Shown in pieces: positions 12,057 to 20,829 of a stretch of DNA of 28,581 bases. The translations under genes were made by a program, and so were the position numbers. The notes under the pieces are model-generated. The model was not told where the DNA came from, ran no database searches, and saw nothing but the letters and a program-made list of their open reading frames with translations. Within the stretch, counting starts at the first letter, position 1, and each line of letters starts with the position of its first letter. The DNA is from a virus: positions 1-28,581 of IMG/VR virus record IMGVR_UViG_3300045996_000357, one strand, 5' to 3'.

Positions 12057-14251
12057 GCGACGGGACAGACGAACGCAAACCGAATACCGACATCAAGTTT
12101 TGGCTGGAAGAGATTGCGGCGGCGAAAAAGCGCGAGAAGGACTACCGCAAAGGTGGGACTCGCGTGCTGGAAATCTATGACGGCACGAAAGCCAAAACCA
12201 CGCCGTTCAACATTCTCTTTAGCAACACCGAGACGATGACGCCCGCGCTGTATAGCGCGACTCCGCGTCCCGTGGTGCAGCGACGGTTCAAAGACGAAGA
12301 TCCATTAGGGAAGCACGCGGCCTTAGCCGGGAAGCGGGTGCTGGAGTTTCTCCTCGATACCAACCTCGAGGGCTACGACACGTATGACGCCTCCATGAAG
12401 CATGTGACGCTGGATGCCGGCCTGCCTGGTCGTGGCTGGGCCACCGTCAAGTATGACGCCGAGATGGGGGAGTACGAGCAGCAAGAAGGCGAGACCGAGC
12501 CCACACCCTATGTCAAGTCCGAGTTGGTGTGCACCGAGGCGAAGCAATGGGACCGCATCTATCACGGGTATGCCAAGAAATGGAACAAGGTGCCGTGGGT
12601 GGCCTATGAAGGCTACATCGACAAAGAGGAAGCGGTTGAGAAGTTTGGCAAGGACGTTGCCGGCAAACTTCGCTACTCCGACAACGATGAAGCGGAGTCC
12701 GACAAGGAATCCCCACGAACCAACGAGGAGAAAAGCCGTGGCGAAAAACGGATGGCCTGCTTCTATGAAATCTGGGACAAGGACGGCTGGGGCAATCAAG
12801 GTAAACGGAAAATCCTCTGGATCTCTCCCGGCTACAAAGACGGCTACCTCAAAGTTGCCGACGATGAACTTGGGCTCACCGGCTTCTTCAACTGTCCGAA
12901 GCCGCTCCAGTTCGTGGATAAGACGCATAGCCTCGTACCTACTGCACTCTACGCACTCTATGAAAATCAGGCTGAGGAACTAAACAAGATTCAACGGCGC
13001 ATCAATCGCCTGGTGGAAGCCTGTAAAGCCCGTGGGCTGTATGACGGTGCGTTAGGCGGGGACCTCTCCAAGCTCTTCGCCGCCGAAGAAAACGAACTCA
13101 TCCCAACTGAAAATTCTGCCTCACTCTCCGCTGAAAGGGGCATGAGTAACGCCATCTACTTCATGCCGCTTGACCAAATCCGGCAAGTGTTGATGGACCT
13201 CTACAACGCTCGGGAGTCCTGCAAACAAGTCATCTACGAAATCACCGGCATCAGCGACATTCTGCGCGGAGCCTCCAAAGCCTCTGAGACCCTCGGTGCC
13301 CAGGAAATCAAAACCCAGTGGGGGACGCTGCGACTCAAGAACAAGCAGAAGGAAGTGGCCCGTTACGCCCGTGACCTTTTGCGAATGATGCTCGAGTTGG
13401 CCGCCTCCAAGTTCAGTGAAGAGACCTGGGCCAAGATGACGGGCCTGCCGTTTATTACCTCGGCCAAGCTGAACGAACTCACCGCGATTCATCAGGCACT
13501 CAAAGCCCAACTGCAAGCGATGCCGGCTCCGACGCCTGGTCCGAATGGGGAGCCTCCACAACCGCCCCAAGAAGTCATGCAGCTGCAACAGATTGAGCAG
13601 CAACTTCAAGCGCCGAAGTGGGCTGAGGTCATTGGCCTCCTGCGCGATGACATGCAGCGGGCCTACCGCGTGGATATCGAGACAAATTCTACGGTGGAAC
13701 CGGAAGCGGCTGAGGACCACAAGCACATTCAAGAAATGATGATGACGTTGGGCCAAGTGCTCCAAGGGCTCACGCCGTTAGTCGTCTCAGGCACCATGCC
13801 ATTCCAAATCGTGCAAGACCTCTTGCTGGTGATTGCCCGCCGCTACCGCTTCGGGAACGAAATCGAGGACCACATCAAGGCCATGCAGCCGCCGAAGCCA
13901 CCGGATGAGAACGGCGCAGAGCAAGTGAAGAAGGAAAAAGAGTTTGCCCAAAAAGAAATCCAGATGAAGCAGAAGGAAGCGGAGGGGGCCATCAAGTCCA
14001 AAGACCTGGATCACCAGATGAACGTGAAGCATCGGGAGATGCAGTTAGCCATGAAGGAAATGCAACTGCAAATCCGTGAACTCCAGGCGCAACACGACAA
14101 GAGCATGGCCGAGATGGATTTACGCATGAAGGAACAGATGGCCGGCAAGAACATTCAGATGAAGGGACAGGAAGCGGCCTTCAAAGTGAAGCAAGCGCAG
14201 CAGCAGTCCCAGCAGCAACGTCAGCAACAGTCACAGCGGAGGTCAGCATGA
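12053..14251 (+). CDS. Portal protein
   Basis: At 732 residues it is in the size range of large P22-like podovirus portals. The order large terminase then portal with an ATGA overlap is standard. The N-terminal half has recognisable portal features: early helical charged region, FNILFSNTETMTPALYSATPRPVV (in two parts, about residues 52-75), and a central ALYENQAEELNKIQRRINRLVE stem-like segment. From about residue 620 to the end the protein is a long Lys/Glu/Met/Gln-rich coiled coil ending in a Gln-rich tail, like a barrel extension. It forms the dodecameric ring through which DNA enters the head. Confidence 0.9.
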   Translation: MSDGTDERKPNTDIKFWLEEIAAAKKREKDYRKGGTRVLEIYDGTKAKTTPFNILFSNTETMTPALYSATPRPVVQRRFKDEDPLGKHAALAGKRVLEFLLDTNLEGYDTYDASMKHVTLDAGLPGRGWATVKYDAEMGEYEQQEGETEPTPYVKSELVCTEAKQWDRIYHGYAKKWNKVPWVAYEGYIDKEEAVEKFGKDVAGKLRYSDNDEAESDKESPRTNEEKSRGEKRMACFYEIWDKDGWGNQGKRKILWISPGYKDGYLKVADDELGLTGFFNCPKPLQFVDKTHSLVPTALYALYENQAEELNKIQRRINRLVEACKARGLYDGALGGDLSKLFAAEENELIPTENSASLSAERGMSNAIYFMPLDQIRQVLMDLYNARESCKQVIYEITGISDILRGASKASETLGAQEIKTQWGTLRLKNKQKEVARYARDLLRMMLELAASKFSEETWAKMTGLPFITSAKLNELTAIHQALKAQLQAMPAPTPGPNGEPPQPPQEVMQLQQIEQQLQAPKWAEVIGLLRDDMQRAYRVDIETNSTVEPEAAEDHKHIQEMMMTLGQVLQGLTPLVVSGTMPFQIVQDLLLVIARRYRFGNEIEDHIKAMQPPKPPDENGAEQVKKEKEFAQKEIQMKQKEAEGAIKSKDLDHQMNVKHREMQLAMKEMQLQIRELQAQHDKSMAEMDLRMKEQMAGKNIQMKGQEAAFKVKQAQQQSQQQRQQQSQRRSA

Positions 14252-15615
14252 GGTGTCGATGGGTTCTACTAGGTATTGTTCTGTGCCTCTGGCCGGCGCT
14301 GTCGTTTGGCCAGCAATTGCAGTCGCAGCCTGTCCATACGTTTCAGAGTGCAGCCACGGCAACTGGCAATGGCGAATCACTTGCGGTGCAAGGATGGGCC
14401 ACAGTCGGCCTCCAGGTGGTGATTTCCGATACCGCAACCATCACTTTCGAGGCAACTACCGATGGATCGAATTGGGTCAGCCGAACCTGCGTCTCGATTG
14501 CGAGCACGTCAGCGGCACTCGTCACGACTGCCTCAGCGAGTGGGTTATTTTCCTGCGATGTCGCAGGCATGTCCAGCTTCAGGGCCAGGATTTCTTCCTA
14601 TACGGGCGGGACGGTCACAGTAAAAGGGTTGGCGACCCTCGCAAAGAAAGGCGGGGGCGGCGGTGGATCAACCGGCACCGCCTCAGCAGTCACCAGCAGT
14701 GGCACGCTACCAGCGGCCTGCACCATTGGTGATGTGTACGTTGATAACGATCTAGTGGCGCTCTATCTGTGCACCGCAACAGATACATGGACGGCTGTTC
14801 TCACCAGCGAAACGCAAACACTCCAACTCGCCTTCGCTCAGGGCAAGGCCATTACCGGCGCAAACTCTGAAGCCAACTGCTTTCGAGCGGGTACGTCAAC
14901 CAATTATTACTGCATCTATTCCGATGCTGGCACTGGGCTTTATGTGAAGCCTGAACCGCTGGCTGACACCACGTTAAGAGCCTGGACGAATTTCAATTTG
15001 GTTTTTCGGGATGAGGAATCGGCCGCAGCCATAGAGACGATAGACCCTGACGCAGCTTCCACCTTGGCGATGTGGACCTACGGCACGGCCTATCGTCCCA
15101 AGAAAAGCATCTGGTTTGACGCGGGGTCCATCTCGACCAACTCAACAGCAACAGACGGCCAGCGCTGCGAAGCTCCTGCGGAAGTCACGCTCAACAGCGG
15201 GCCGATTACGTGGACGATTATCTGCGACGACCATGATTCGGCTTCCATGTACGGGAAAGTACGCATGCCTGATGCATGGGACGGCGGGACCCTCACATTC
15301 ACTCACGTATACCTCCAGACCGCTGCCGATACTTCAGCCTTAAACGGTGACATTGCGGCTCAGTGCCGAGGCAATGGCGAGGCTCCTTCAAGCACCTGGG
15401 GCACTGAAGTCGCCATCGATGACGCCGGTGTAACTGGCAGTAACCAGAATGATGAAACCACGTCGGCGGCGGTGACGCCAGCCGGGACCTGTGCGGCTGG
15501 TGACATGCTGTATTGGCGTTATCAGTTAGATGCGACAGGCACGACCACCGCAGTAGCCACGCTGCATCACCTCGGTTTCAAGATGGAGTACAGCATTACC
15601 TCACGGAGTGACTAG
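14248..15615 (+). CDS. Exported beta-rich protein, signal peptide plus phage-type sandwich domain
   Basis: The 455-residue product starts with a Sec signal peptide (basic MRCRW, hydrophobic core, likely cut near SFG/QQ, residue 21). Residues about 30-130 hold a beta-sandwich pattern common in phage structural proteins (ITFEATTDGSNW, FRARISSYTGGTVTVKG). A Gly6 run (135-140) then joins a second beta-rich region, and the last third (about 290-450) resembles head- or tail-fibre-type domains. It is the first of four consecutive signal-peptide genes between portal and scaffold. ATGA overlap with the portal stop. Role is unknown: exported virion part, or envelope protein made in the infected cell. 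Confidence 0.65.
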   Translation: MRCRWVLLGIVLCLWPALSFGQQLQSQPVHTFQSAATATGNGESLAVQGWATVGLQVVISDTATITFEATTDGSNWVSRTCVSIASTSAALVTTASASGLFSCDVAGMSSFRARISSYTGGTVTVKGLATLAKKGGGGGGSTGTASAVTSSGTLPAACTIGDVYVDNDLVALYLCTATDTWTAVLTSETQTLQLAFAQGKAITGANSEANCFRAGTSTNYYCIYSDAGTGLYVKPEPLADTTLRAWTNFNLVFRDEESAAAIETIDPDAASTLAMWTYGTAYRPKKSIWFDAGSISTNSTATDGQRCEAPAEVTLNSGPITWTIICDDHDSASMYGKVRMPDAWDGGTLTFTHVYLQTAADTSALNGDIAAQCRGNGEAPSSTWGTEVAIDDAGVTGSNQNDETTSAAVTPAGTCAAGDMLYWRYQLDATGTTTAVATLHHLGFKMEYSITSRSD

Positions 15616-15620
15616 CCATT

Positions 15621-16409
15621 ATGATGATGCACCTGATTCTTGTCATCGCGTTTCTTCTCTGCATGGCCGCGCCAGGTCGGGCCGCAGTGTCCTGTAGTTT
15701 ACTAACTTCAGGACAGGACACTACGGACAGAACTTCTGCGGGAAATCCCTACGTCACGGCATCCATTTCTCCAGGCGCGAATAAATTGATTTTGTTTGCG
15801 ATTCTTGTGAACAGGGGCACAGCAAGCGATACGGCCAGTGTGACACTGACTCCTACCGGAAACAGTCTCACCTACACATTGATTGACCAACAAAACTTTT
15901 CGCTGGCTGGCAACCCTGGCGACAAACTCGCACTTTTTCGGGCTATGGGATCGTCACCGACATCTGGGGCGATTTCTATAGAATGGTCACCAGGACACTT
16001 CATGTCTGGGGCAGCATGGGCGGTGGTGGAGTGTTCTGGCGTTAATACCTCTGGAACCCATGGATCTGGCGCTGTCGTCCAAAGCGATAAGGACGAACAA
16101 AACCCCGGAACAGGACTCACCTTATCCCTGGCCGCGTTTGAGAAAGCCTCTAATGCTACGTTTGCCACCTTTGCCAACGACAGTACCACGGCAGCGACGG
16201 TAGCAATGACCCCCGAAGGCGGGTGGACTGAGCTAGCTGAACAGAATTGTACGTGTGGAGCGAGCCAGAATTATTCCATCAATGCTCAGTGGATTGCCTC
16301 GAACGATACCACTCCATCCGCTACGTGGTCGAGCGTTGACGCGGCTGGAATCGCGATTGAGATTAAAGCAGTCCCAACAGCGAGGGCTGGGGCAATGGTG
16401 ATGCCGTGA
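15621..16409 (+). CDS. Exported beta-rich protein with signal peptide
   Basis: 262 residues. The start is MMMHLILVIAFLLCMAA with likely cleavage after about residue 21 (GRA/AV). The mature part is Ser/Thr/Ala-rich and beta-predicted, with alternating hydrophobic strands (NKLILFAILVN, GAAWAVVECSGV, GIAIEIKAV) like a jelly-roll or sandwich; two Cys near NCTCG suggest a disulphide. No named family is recognised. The stop overlaps the next GTG start (GTGA). Second of the four signal-peptide genes. Confidence 0.6.
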   Translation: MMMHLILVIAFLLCMAAPGRAAVSCSLLTSGQDTTDRTSAGNPYVTASISPGANKLILFAILVNRGTASDTASVTLTPTGNSLTYTLIDQQNFSLAGNPGDKLALFRAMGSSPTSGAISIEWSPGHFMSGAAWAVVECSGVNTSGTHGSGAVVQSDKDEQNPGTGLTLSLAAFEKASNATFATFANDSTTAATVAMTPEGGWTELAEQNCTCGASQNYSINAQWIASNDTTPSATWSSVDAAGIAIEIKAVPTARAGAMVMP

Positions 16410-19153
16410 CCATACTTATACTTGTCATGTTTCTTGTGCTGCCGCAGTTGGCTCACGCAGCGACGTATTATGTGGATCGGTCTATTGGCAGCGACAGTAA
16501 CAGCTCTGTGCAGGCGCAATCGGAGGACACGCCGTGGTTGACGATTCAGAAATGTGCCGATGCCATGACGACATCCGGCAATACGTGTCTCATTAAGAAT
16601 GGCACCTATCCCGAGCATGTGTGGATCAAATTTAGTGGGGCTTCTGGCTCTCCCAATGTCTACAAGGCGTATCCTGGGCACTTTCCCGTCATAGATTTCG
16701 TGCAGCCAAGTGACTCCTTGACGAGCCGTATCCGTCTCCAGCCCACAGCAGGCGGCGTGATTTCGTACATTACCGTTGAAGGCTTGCAAGTCAAGGATGC
16801 AAGTACGGCGTTTCAGTTTGCAAACGGCGAAGCCCTGATTTTCCGCAATAACTACGTCAATACCACCAATGCACAGGGCTTCCTCGGTGGCTGCTACAAC
16901 TGCGTGATCGAGGGGAACAAAATCTATTTTGCTGGCGGGCATAACGCCGACCAAAGCACGTCAAATAGTCAATATCACGGGATGTACCTGAGCGGGCAGA
17001 ATTGGGTGATTCGGCGCAATCTCGTCGTGGGGTCGCTAGGGTGGGGCCTTCAGATCAACGCGGCCACACAAAGCAACTGCGGGTGTACCACGGCAAATCA
17101 GGCTGGGTTTAGCGGCTATGTCGGCAATAACACCTTTGCGTATGGCATCAATCAGGGCGGGATTGTGGTGTGGAAGGCGACGACAGCGCTCCGCATTGAA
17201 AATAACCTCTTCTACGAGAACGCGCAAGCCAGGACTGGCACGGCGGTAGGCATCAACTGGGTTGCCCCTTACGGGACACAGACGACGGTCAAGAACAATT
17301 ATTCCTATTCCACTGGCAATTCCACGGGGTTTATTACGGATTCTGGCGCAGCAGAGAATACGAACTATACGCAAAGTGGGAACCGCTGTAATGCCGGTGG
17401 AGATGTAACATGCTCGGCCACAGCCACGAACCCGCTCTTTGTCAACGGTCCCTCCACGTACTCGGCCACTATTGACCTCACGCTGACCTCTACAAGTCCG
17501 GTCATTGGAGTCGGGCTGGTGAACGAATACGCTGACAATGGGGCGGCACCGGAGGCGGGAGCGCATGAAACGCTTGGCGGCTATTCCTCTGCGACGGCGA
17601 ATGAAAGCCATATTGATGTCACGATTGCGATGGACTTAAACGTGCCGCTCTTGCCAGCGTCAGGCATGACAGGGTGGACCGTGAAAGTCAATGCGGTTTC
17701 TCGCACGGTACTTTCAGCCGCAAAGCTCACAGGCACAGATAGCGTAGTGAGGATCACGTTTGACGGGGCTGTGTGTGCTGGAGGGGAAACCTGGACGGTT
17801 TCATACAGTGGGAGCGGGAATGTGACGGATAGTGCGCTGATAGGCGGGACTTCGAATCAACCGATGTTCGCGTTTACCGACCAAGCCGTGACGAATAACT
17901 GTGGCTCGGCTCCACCGCCCGACCCAGAAACGCCCTATTTCCATCTCACGTTGGACGATGGGTCAAGCGGGACGACGCCAACAACCGCCGAAGATGAAAG
18001 CGCAAACAATGAGGATGGCACGCTCACGAATGGTCCGACATGGGTCACTGGCAAACTGGGCTCGGCAGTGCAATTTGCCGATCAGGGCGATGACTATATC
18101 GCCGTGGCGCATGGCAGCGGGGTGAACCCATCTACACAGTCAATCACCGTCTGCATGGGCGTGAAAATGGACGCGGGATTGGAGGCGGCGACACGGACAT
18201 TCTTCGGTGCCTCGCTGGGCACGAATCAGCGGTTTTACCTGTCGAATATCACGGGAACATGGTCGATGGCGATTCAGTCCAGCCAAGCGACAAGTAATAG
18301 CGATTTCCCCGTCACGGCAGGCTGGCACTATCTCTGTCTGGTGATGAATAGTGGAACTGATGTCGCCACGCTGTACGTCGATGGGGTCGCTGGTACGGGA
18401 GCGCAGTCTGTCAAATCATATACGAGTTACACCTTTGCGAGCGACGTGACATTCGGGCGTGCTAATAGCTTTGGCGATTCGGTGTCTGGTGGCGTCACGA
18501 TTGACGAGCCGCGCTGGTACAACGCGGCACTGTCGCAAGCCAACATTGACGATTTAATTGAAATTTGGGAGCAAACATCACCGACGCCAACCGGCACGTA
18601 TGAGCAGAAAACGCATAAGTGGCAACGCTTACGAAAAACAGGGGCCGGTGCAGCGGAAGATTTTACGATTAGCGGGACAGCCAATGGCATCACCATTTCG
18701 GTCGTCCCTGGTGGGGCTGTGGAATTGGTGACGCAGATTGATTGCACAGCCGCAGATTGCGATCCAAGCGGTCTGAAGCTCTATTACAACGTGAATAGCG
18801 GAACATTCATTCCGCTCCCAGACGAATTTGCAACCGACAATGTAGCGTTTTATGGCACGACCAGCGACCCTGACGTGGTGAGCGGAACGGTGACGTGCTG
18901 CCTCACGGGGGCCTTAACTGCCAATGACGGTTCGACACAATTAACCGCATCAGCCGTGCCAGTATTTGACATTGCTCAGAACGCCTCGTTTGTTCGCCGC
19001 AGTGTGATTAAGTTCGATACCGATGTGACGGTTGGGAATACCTACTGTTTTAAGGAATATCACCAGACGGACGTAGCCCTCAACGGGGGGTACACCCCAA
19101 GTGCAGGAGCCTGTCTCACGATTGGTGGCCATAACGCAGGAGTCGGTTTCTAA
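16406..19153 (+). CDS. Large exported protein: beta-helix, SwmB-like and LamG-like domains
   Basis: 915 residues from a GTG start overlapping the previous stop. A signal peptide (about 1-18, cut AHA/AT) is followed by a right-handed parallel beta-helix region (about 20-390: TYYVDRSIGSDSN, then many G-N-x-hydrophobic repeats such as IEGNKIYF, IRRNLVVG, IENNLFYEN) like pectate-lyase-fold proteins. Next is an SwmB-like domain (about 400-490), then a LamG-like carbohydrate-binding region (about 505-715, HLTLDD, SAVQF, HYLCLVMN, ATLYVDG) and a Cys-rich tail. Such proteins bind or cut polysaccharides. It may act on host surface sugars; catalytic residues were not identified. Confidence 0.72.
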   Translation: MTILILVMFLVLPQLAHAATYYVDRSIGSDSNSSVQAQSEDTPWLTIQKCADAMTTSGNTCLIKNGTYPEHVWIKFSGASGSPNVYKAYPGHFPVIDFVQPSDSLTSRIRLQPTAGGVISYITVEGLQVKDASTAFQFANGEALIFRNNYVNTTNAQGFLGGCYNCVIEGNKIYFAGGHNADQSTSNSQYHGMYLSGQNWVIRRNLVVGSLGWGLQINAATQSNCGCTTANQAGFSGYVGNNTFAYGINQGGIVVWKATTALRIENNLFYENAQARTGTAVGINWVAPYGTQTTVKNNYSYSTGNSTGFITDSGAAENTNYTQSGNRCNAGGDVTCSATATNPLFVNGPSTYSATIDLTLTSTSPVIGVGLVNEYADNGAAPEAGAHETLGGYSSATANESHIDVTIAMDLNVPLLPASGMTGWTVKVNAVSRTVLSAAKLTGTDSVVRITFDGAVCAGGETWTVSYSGSGNVTDSALIGGTSNQPMFAFTDQAVTNNCGSAPPPDPETPYFHLTLDDGSSGTTPTTAEDESANNEDGTLTNGPTWVTGKLGSAVQFADQGDDYIAVAHGSGVNPSTQSITVCMGVKMDAGLEAATRTFFGASLGTNQRFYLSNITGTWSMAIQSSQATSNSDFPVTAGWHYLCLVMNSGTDVATLYVDGVAGTGAQSVKSYTSYTFASDVTFGRANSFGDSVSGGVTIDEPRWYNAALSQANIDDLIEIWEQTSPTPTGTYEQKTHKWQRLRKTGAGAAEDFTISGTANGITISVVPGGAVELVTQIDCTAADCDPSGLKLYYNVNSGTFIPLPDEFATDNVAFYGTTSDPDVVSGTVTCCLTGALTANDGSTQLTASAVPVFDIAQNASFVRRSVIKFDTDVTVGNTYCFKEYHQTDVALNGGYTPSAGACLTIGGHNAGVGF

Positions 19154-19587
19154 TGCTCATTCTATTCTTTCTGCTATTGTTTGCGACCCCAGTCCATGCG
19201 GCTTCAATCATCTGGGACCCTACGGCTGATGGGTTCCTGCTGCTGGAATACAGTGCGGCTGAAGGCGGTCCGTTTACCGTCATTAAGGAGATTCCAGCCT
19301 ATCCACCGAAATATCCCATTACGGAGTTTGGCTATTACAAACTCACGGTGCCGAACGGTGGGCCATCCTCCAACGTGGTGCGGTACTTTGCCGATGTGGA
19401 TACAGGCTGGCAGGACGTAGTAGCGGCACTCGATACGAGGGTGAAGATATTAGAAAGCCCTGTCTCAGTTACGAACATGACGGCCAAGCAGATTGACGCT
19501 GATCATATTGAGATTATCGGCAATGCCTGTACGTCACTCAGCACCAGTGGCACAGGCTTAAAACGTATCATTACGTGTAAGCACTAA
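19153..19587 (+). CDS. Small exported protein with FnIII-like segment
   Basis: 144 residues. Signal peptide MLILFFLLLFATPVHA with cleavage near residue 16. Residues about 20-76 resemble a fibronectin-type-III-like strand pattern (IIWDPTADGFLLLEYS, GYYKLTV, SSNVVRYF). A short helical segment (about 82-97) and a C-terminal region with two Cys (ACTSLS, IITCKH) follow. TAATG coupling on both sides. Fourth of the signal-peptide genes. Function unknown. Confidence 0.58.
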   Translation: MLILFFLLLFATPVHAASIIWDPTADGFLLLEYSAAEGGPFTVIKEIPAYPPKYPITEFGYYKLTVPNGGPSSNVVRYFADVDTGWQDVVAALDTRVKILESPVSVTNMTAKQIDADHIEIIGNACTSLSTSGTGLKRIITCKH

Positions 19588-20387
19588 TGGCCTATCGTCC
19601 ACTCAAGGTGTTCATCGGTTGGGACTCCAGGGAAGTCGTGGCCTACCACGTCTTAGTGAACTCCATTATCCGTCATGCCTCTGGGCCGGTCAGCATTACG
19701 CCGTTGGTGCAATCGCAGCTGCGTCAAGCGGGTATCTACACCAGAGAGAGAGGGAAGCTCGAGAGCACGGAGTTTTCCTTAACCCGCTTTCTCGTTCCCT
19801 ATCTCTGTGACTACGGGGACTATGCGGTGTTCATGGATTGCGACCAGCTGGTGCGAGGCGATGTCTACGACCTGGTGAAGATTGCGAAGGCTGATGACCA
19901 CCGCTGCGTATGGTGTGTGCAACATGACTATACGCCGACCACTGAGACGAAGATGGATGGCTGTGTGCAAACCAAGTATGAGCGGAAAAACTGGTCCTCA
20001 GTCATGGTGTTCAGAAACAAGTTCTGCGACAAGCTGACGCCTGGTTATGTGAACACGGCGACTGGGTTGGAACTCCACCGGATGCACTGGGCCGGCGCTC
20101 CCGAGAACATCGGCAAGTTGCCGGCCGAATGGAATCATCTCGTAGGGGAGTTTCCGAAACGTGAGGACGCGAAGCTGTACCACTACACGATTGGCGGGCC
20201 GTGGTTCCGCGACCATCAATTCTGTGACCATCACGACCTCTGGTATGAGGAACTCGATTACGCCTTCCCAAGTTTGAATGTGCCTAGACCGAAGGAGATG
20301 GGAGGTAGCCAAGCGGTACGGCAGCAGACTGTTAATCTGCCCATCGCAGGTTCGACCCCTGCCCTCCCAGCCAAGGTGGTGGCCTGA
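19587..20387 (+). CDS. GT8-like glycosyltransferase; 3' end overlaps a tRNA gene
   Basis: 266 residues. The N-terminal VFIGWDSREVVAYHV resembles GT-A transferases. A DxD metal/nucleotide-sugar motif is at D84-C-D86 in AVFMDCDQLVRGDV, and W/H-rich acceptor-side segments (for example HRMHWAGAPENIGKLPAEWNHL) follow. It would transfer a sugar from a nucleotide-sugar donor, target unknown. The last 30 codons, from about 20299, are the translation of a complete tRNA-Asn gene and look nothing like the family, so the ancestral stop was probably near residue 237. RNase P cutting at the tRNA would remove the present stop codon from this mRNA. It starts at TAATG. Confidence 0.8.
   Translation: MAYRPLKVFIGWDSREVVAYHVLVNSIIRHASGPVSITPLVQSQLRQAGIYTRERGKLESTEFSLTRFLVPYLCDYGDYAVFMDCDQLVRGDVYDLVKIAKADDHRCVWCVQHDYTPTTETKMDGCVQTKYERKNWSSVMVFRNKFCDKLTPGYVNTATGLELHRMHWAGAPENIGKLPAEWNHLVGEFPKREDAKLYHYTIGGPWFRDHQFCDHHDLWYEELDYAFPSLNVPRPKEMGGSQAVRQQTVNLPIAGSTPALPAKVVA
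20299..20373 (+). tRNA. tRNA-Asn (anticodon GTT), embedded in a coding sequence
   Basis: A full cloverleaf is visible: acceptor TGGGAGG/CCTCCCA (20299-20305 with 20363-20369), D-arm GCC/GGC, anticodon stem GCAGA/TCTGC with loop CTGTTAA (anticodon GTT at 20331-20333), variable loop CCATC, T-arm GCAGG/CCTGC with loop TTCGACC, discriminator G and encoded CCA (20371-20373). All stems are perfectly paired. It lies on the same strand inside the 3' end of the glycosyltransferase gene, and the following gene starts 13 nt after it. It could serve codon supply in the late phase and also act as a processing site in the mRNA. The encoded CCA supports a functional tRNA. Confidence 0.96.
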
Positions 20388-20818
20388 TGCCTCAATATAT
20401 CTACTTATGTCAGAACGGACATAGTTTCTCCGTATTCAACAGCGTGTCCAACCATTCGCCCATGGAACTCTGTACGCATTGCGGGGAGTTGGCGAACCAA
20501 GTGATTACCGCGCCACTGATTGTCAAGGTGGCACAGGATGTCTGCTACGACTCGCCCATCACTGGGGAGCCGATTACTTCATGGGACAGGCACCGCGAAG
20601 ATTTGAAGCGCCATGACTGTGTGCCCTATGACCCTGAAATGAAAACCGATCAGGAACGGCGGTTCAAAGAGAAAGACGAAGCACTGGACAAGTCTATCGG
20701 TGAAACTGTCGAGAAGGCGATTGAACAGATGCCGACATGGAAACGCGCCAAGCTCCATAGTGAGCTAGTGGATCAAGGGGTGACGGCCGAGGTCGCTCGG
20801 ACCGTTCCAACAACCTAG
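20387..20818 (+). CDS. FmdB-like zinc-ribbon protein
   Basis: 143 residues. The N-terminus (MPQYIYLCQNGHSFS, then a CTHC pair and QVITAP) matches the short zinc-ribbon proteins of the FmdB/CxxC regulatory type, with Cys8, His12 and Cys31/Cys34 as likely ligands. The rest is helical and charged. Phages often keep such a gene just before scaffold and capsid genes. The start overlaps the glycosyltransferase stop (TGATG) and would be the first gene 3' of a processed tRNA. Confidence 0.65.
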   Translation: MPQYIYLCQNGHSFSVFNSVSNHSPMELCTHCGELANQVITAPLIVKVAQDVCYDSPITGEPITSWDRHREDLKRHDCVPYDPEMKTDQERRFKEKDEALDKSIGETVEKAIEQMPTWKRAKLHSELVDQGVTAEVARTVPTT

Positions 20819-20829
20819 CAGGAGAGACA

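Noticed and set aside
12414-12983. 189-codon + strand frame overlapping the portal
   Set aside because: Alternate-frame shadow with a Ser/Arg/Pro/Thr-rich product; the portal frame is complete and conserved.
13121-13765. 214-codon open frame on the - strand inside the portal gene
   Set aside because: Antisense shadow of the portal; residue make-up is rich in His, Leu and Arg as expected from codon-biased reverse frames.
16286-17611. Two - strand open frames (222 and 191 codons) inside the exported-protein genes
   Set aside because: They run antisense to signal-peptide genes with recognisable beta-helix sequence; no domain or start signal supports them.
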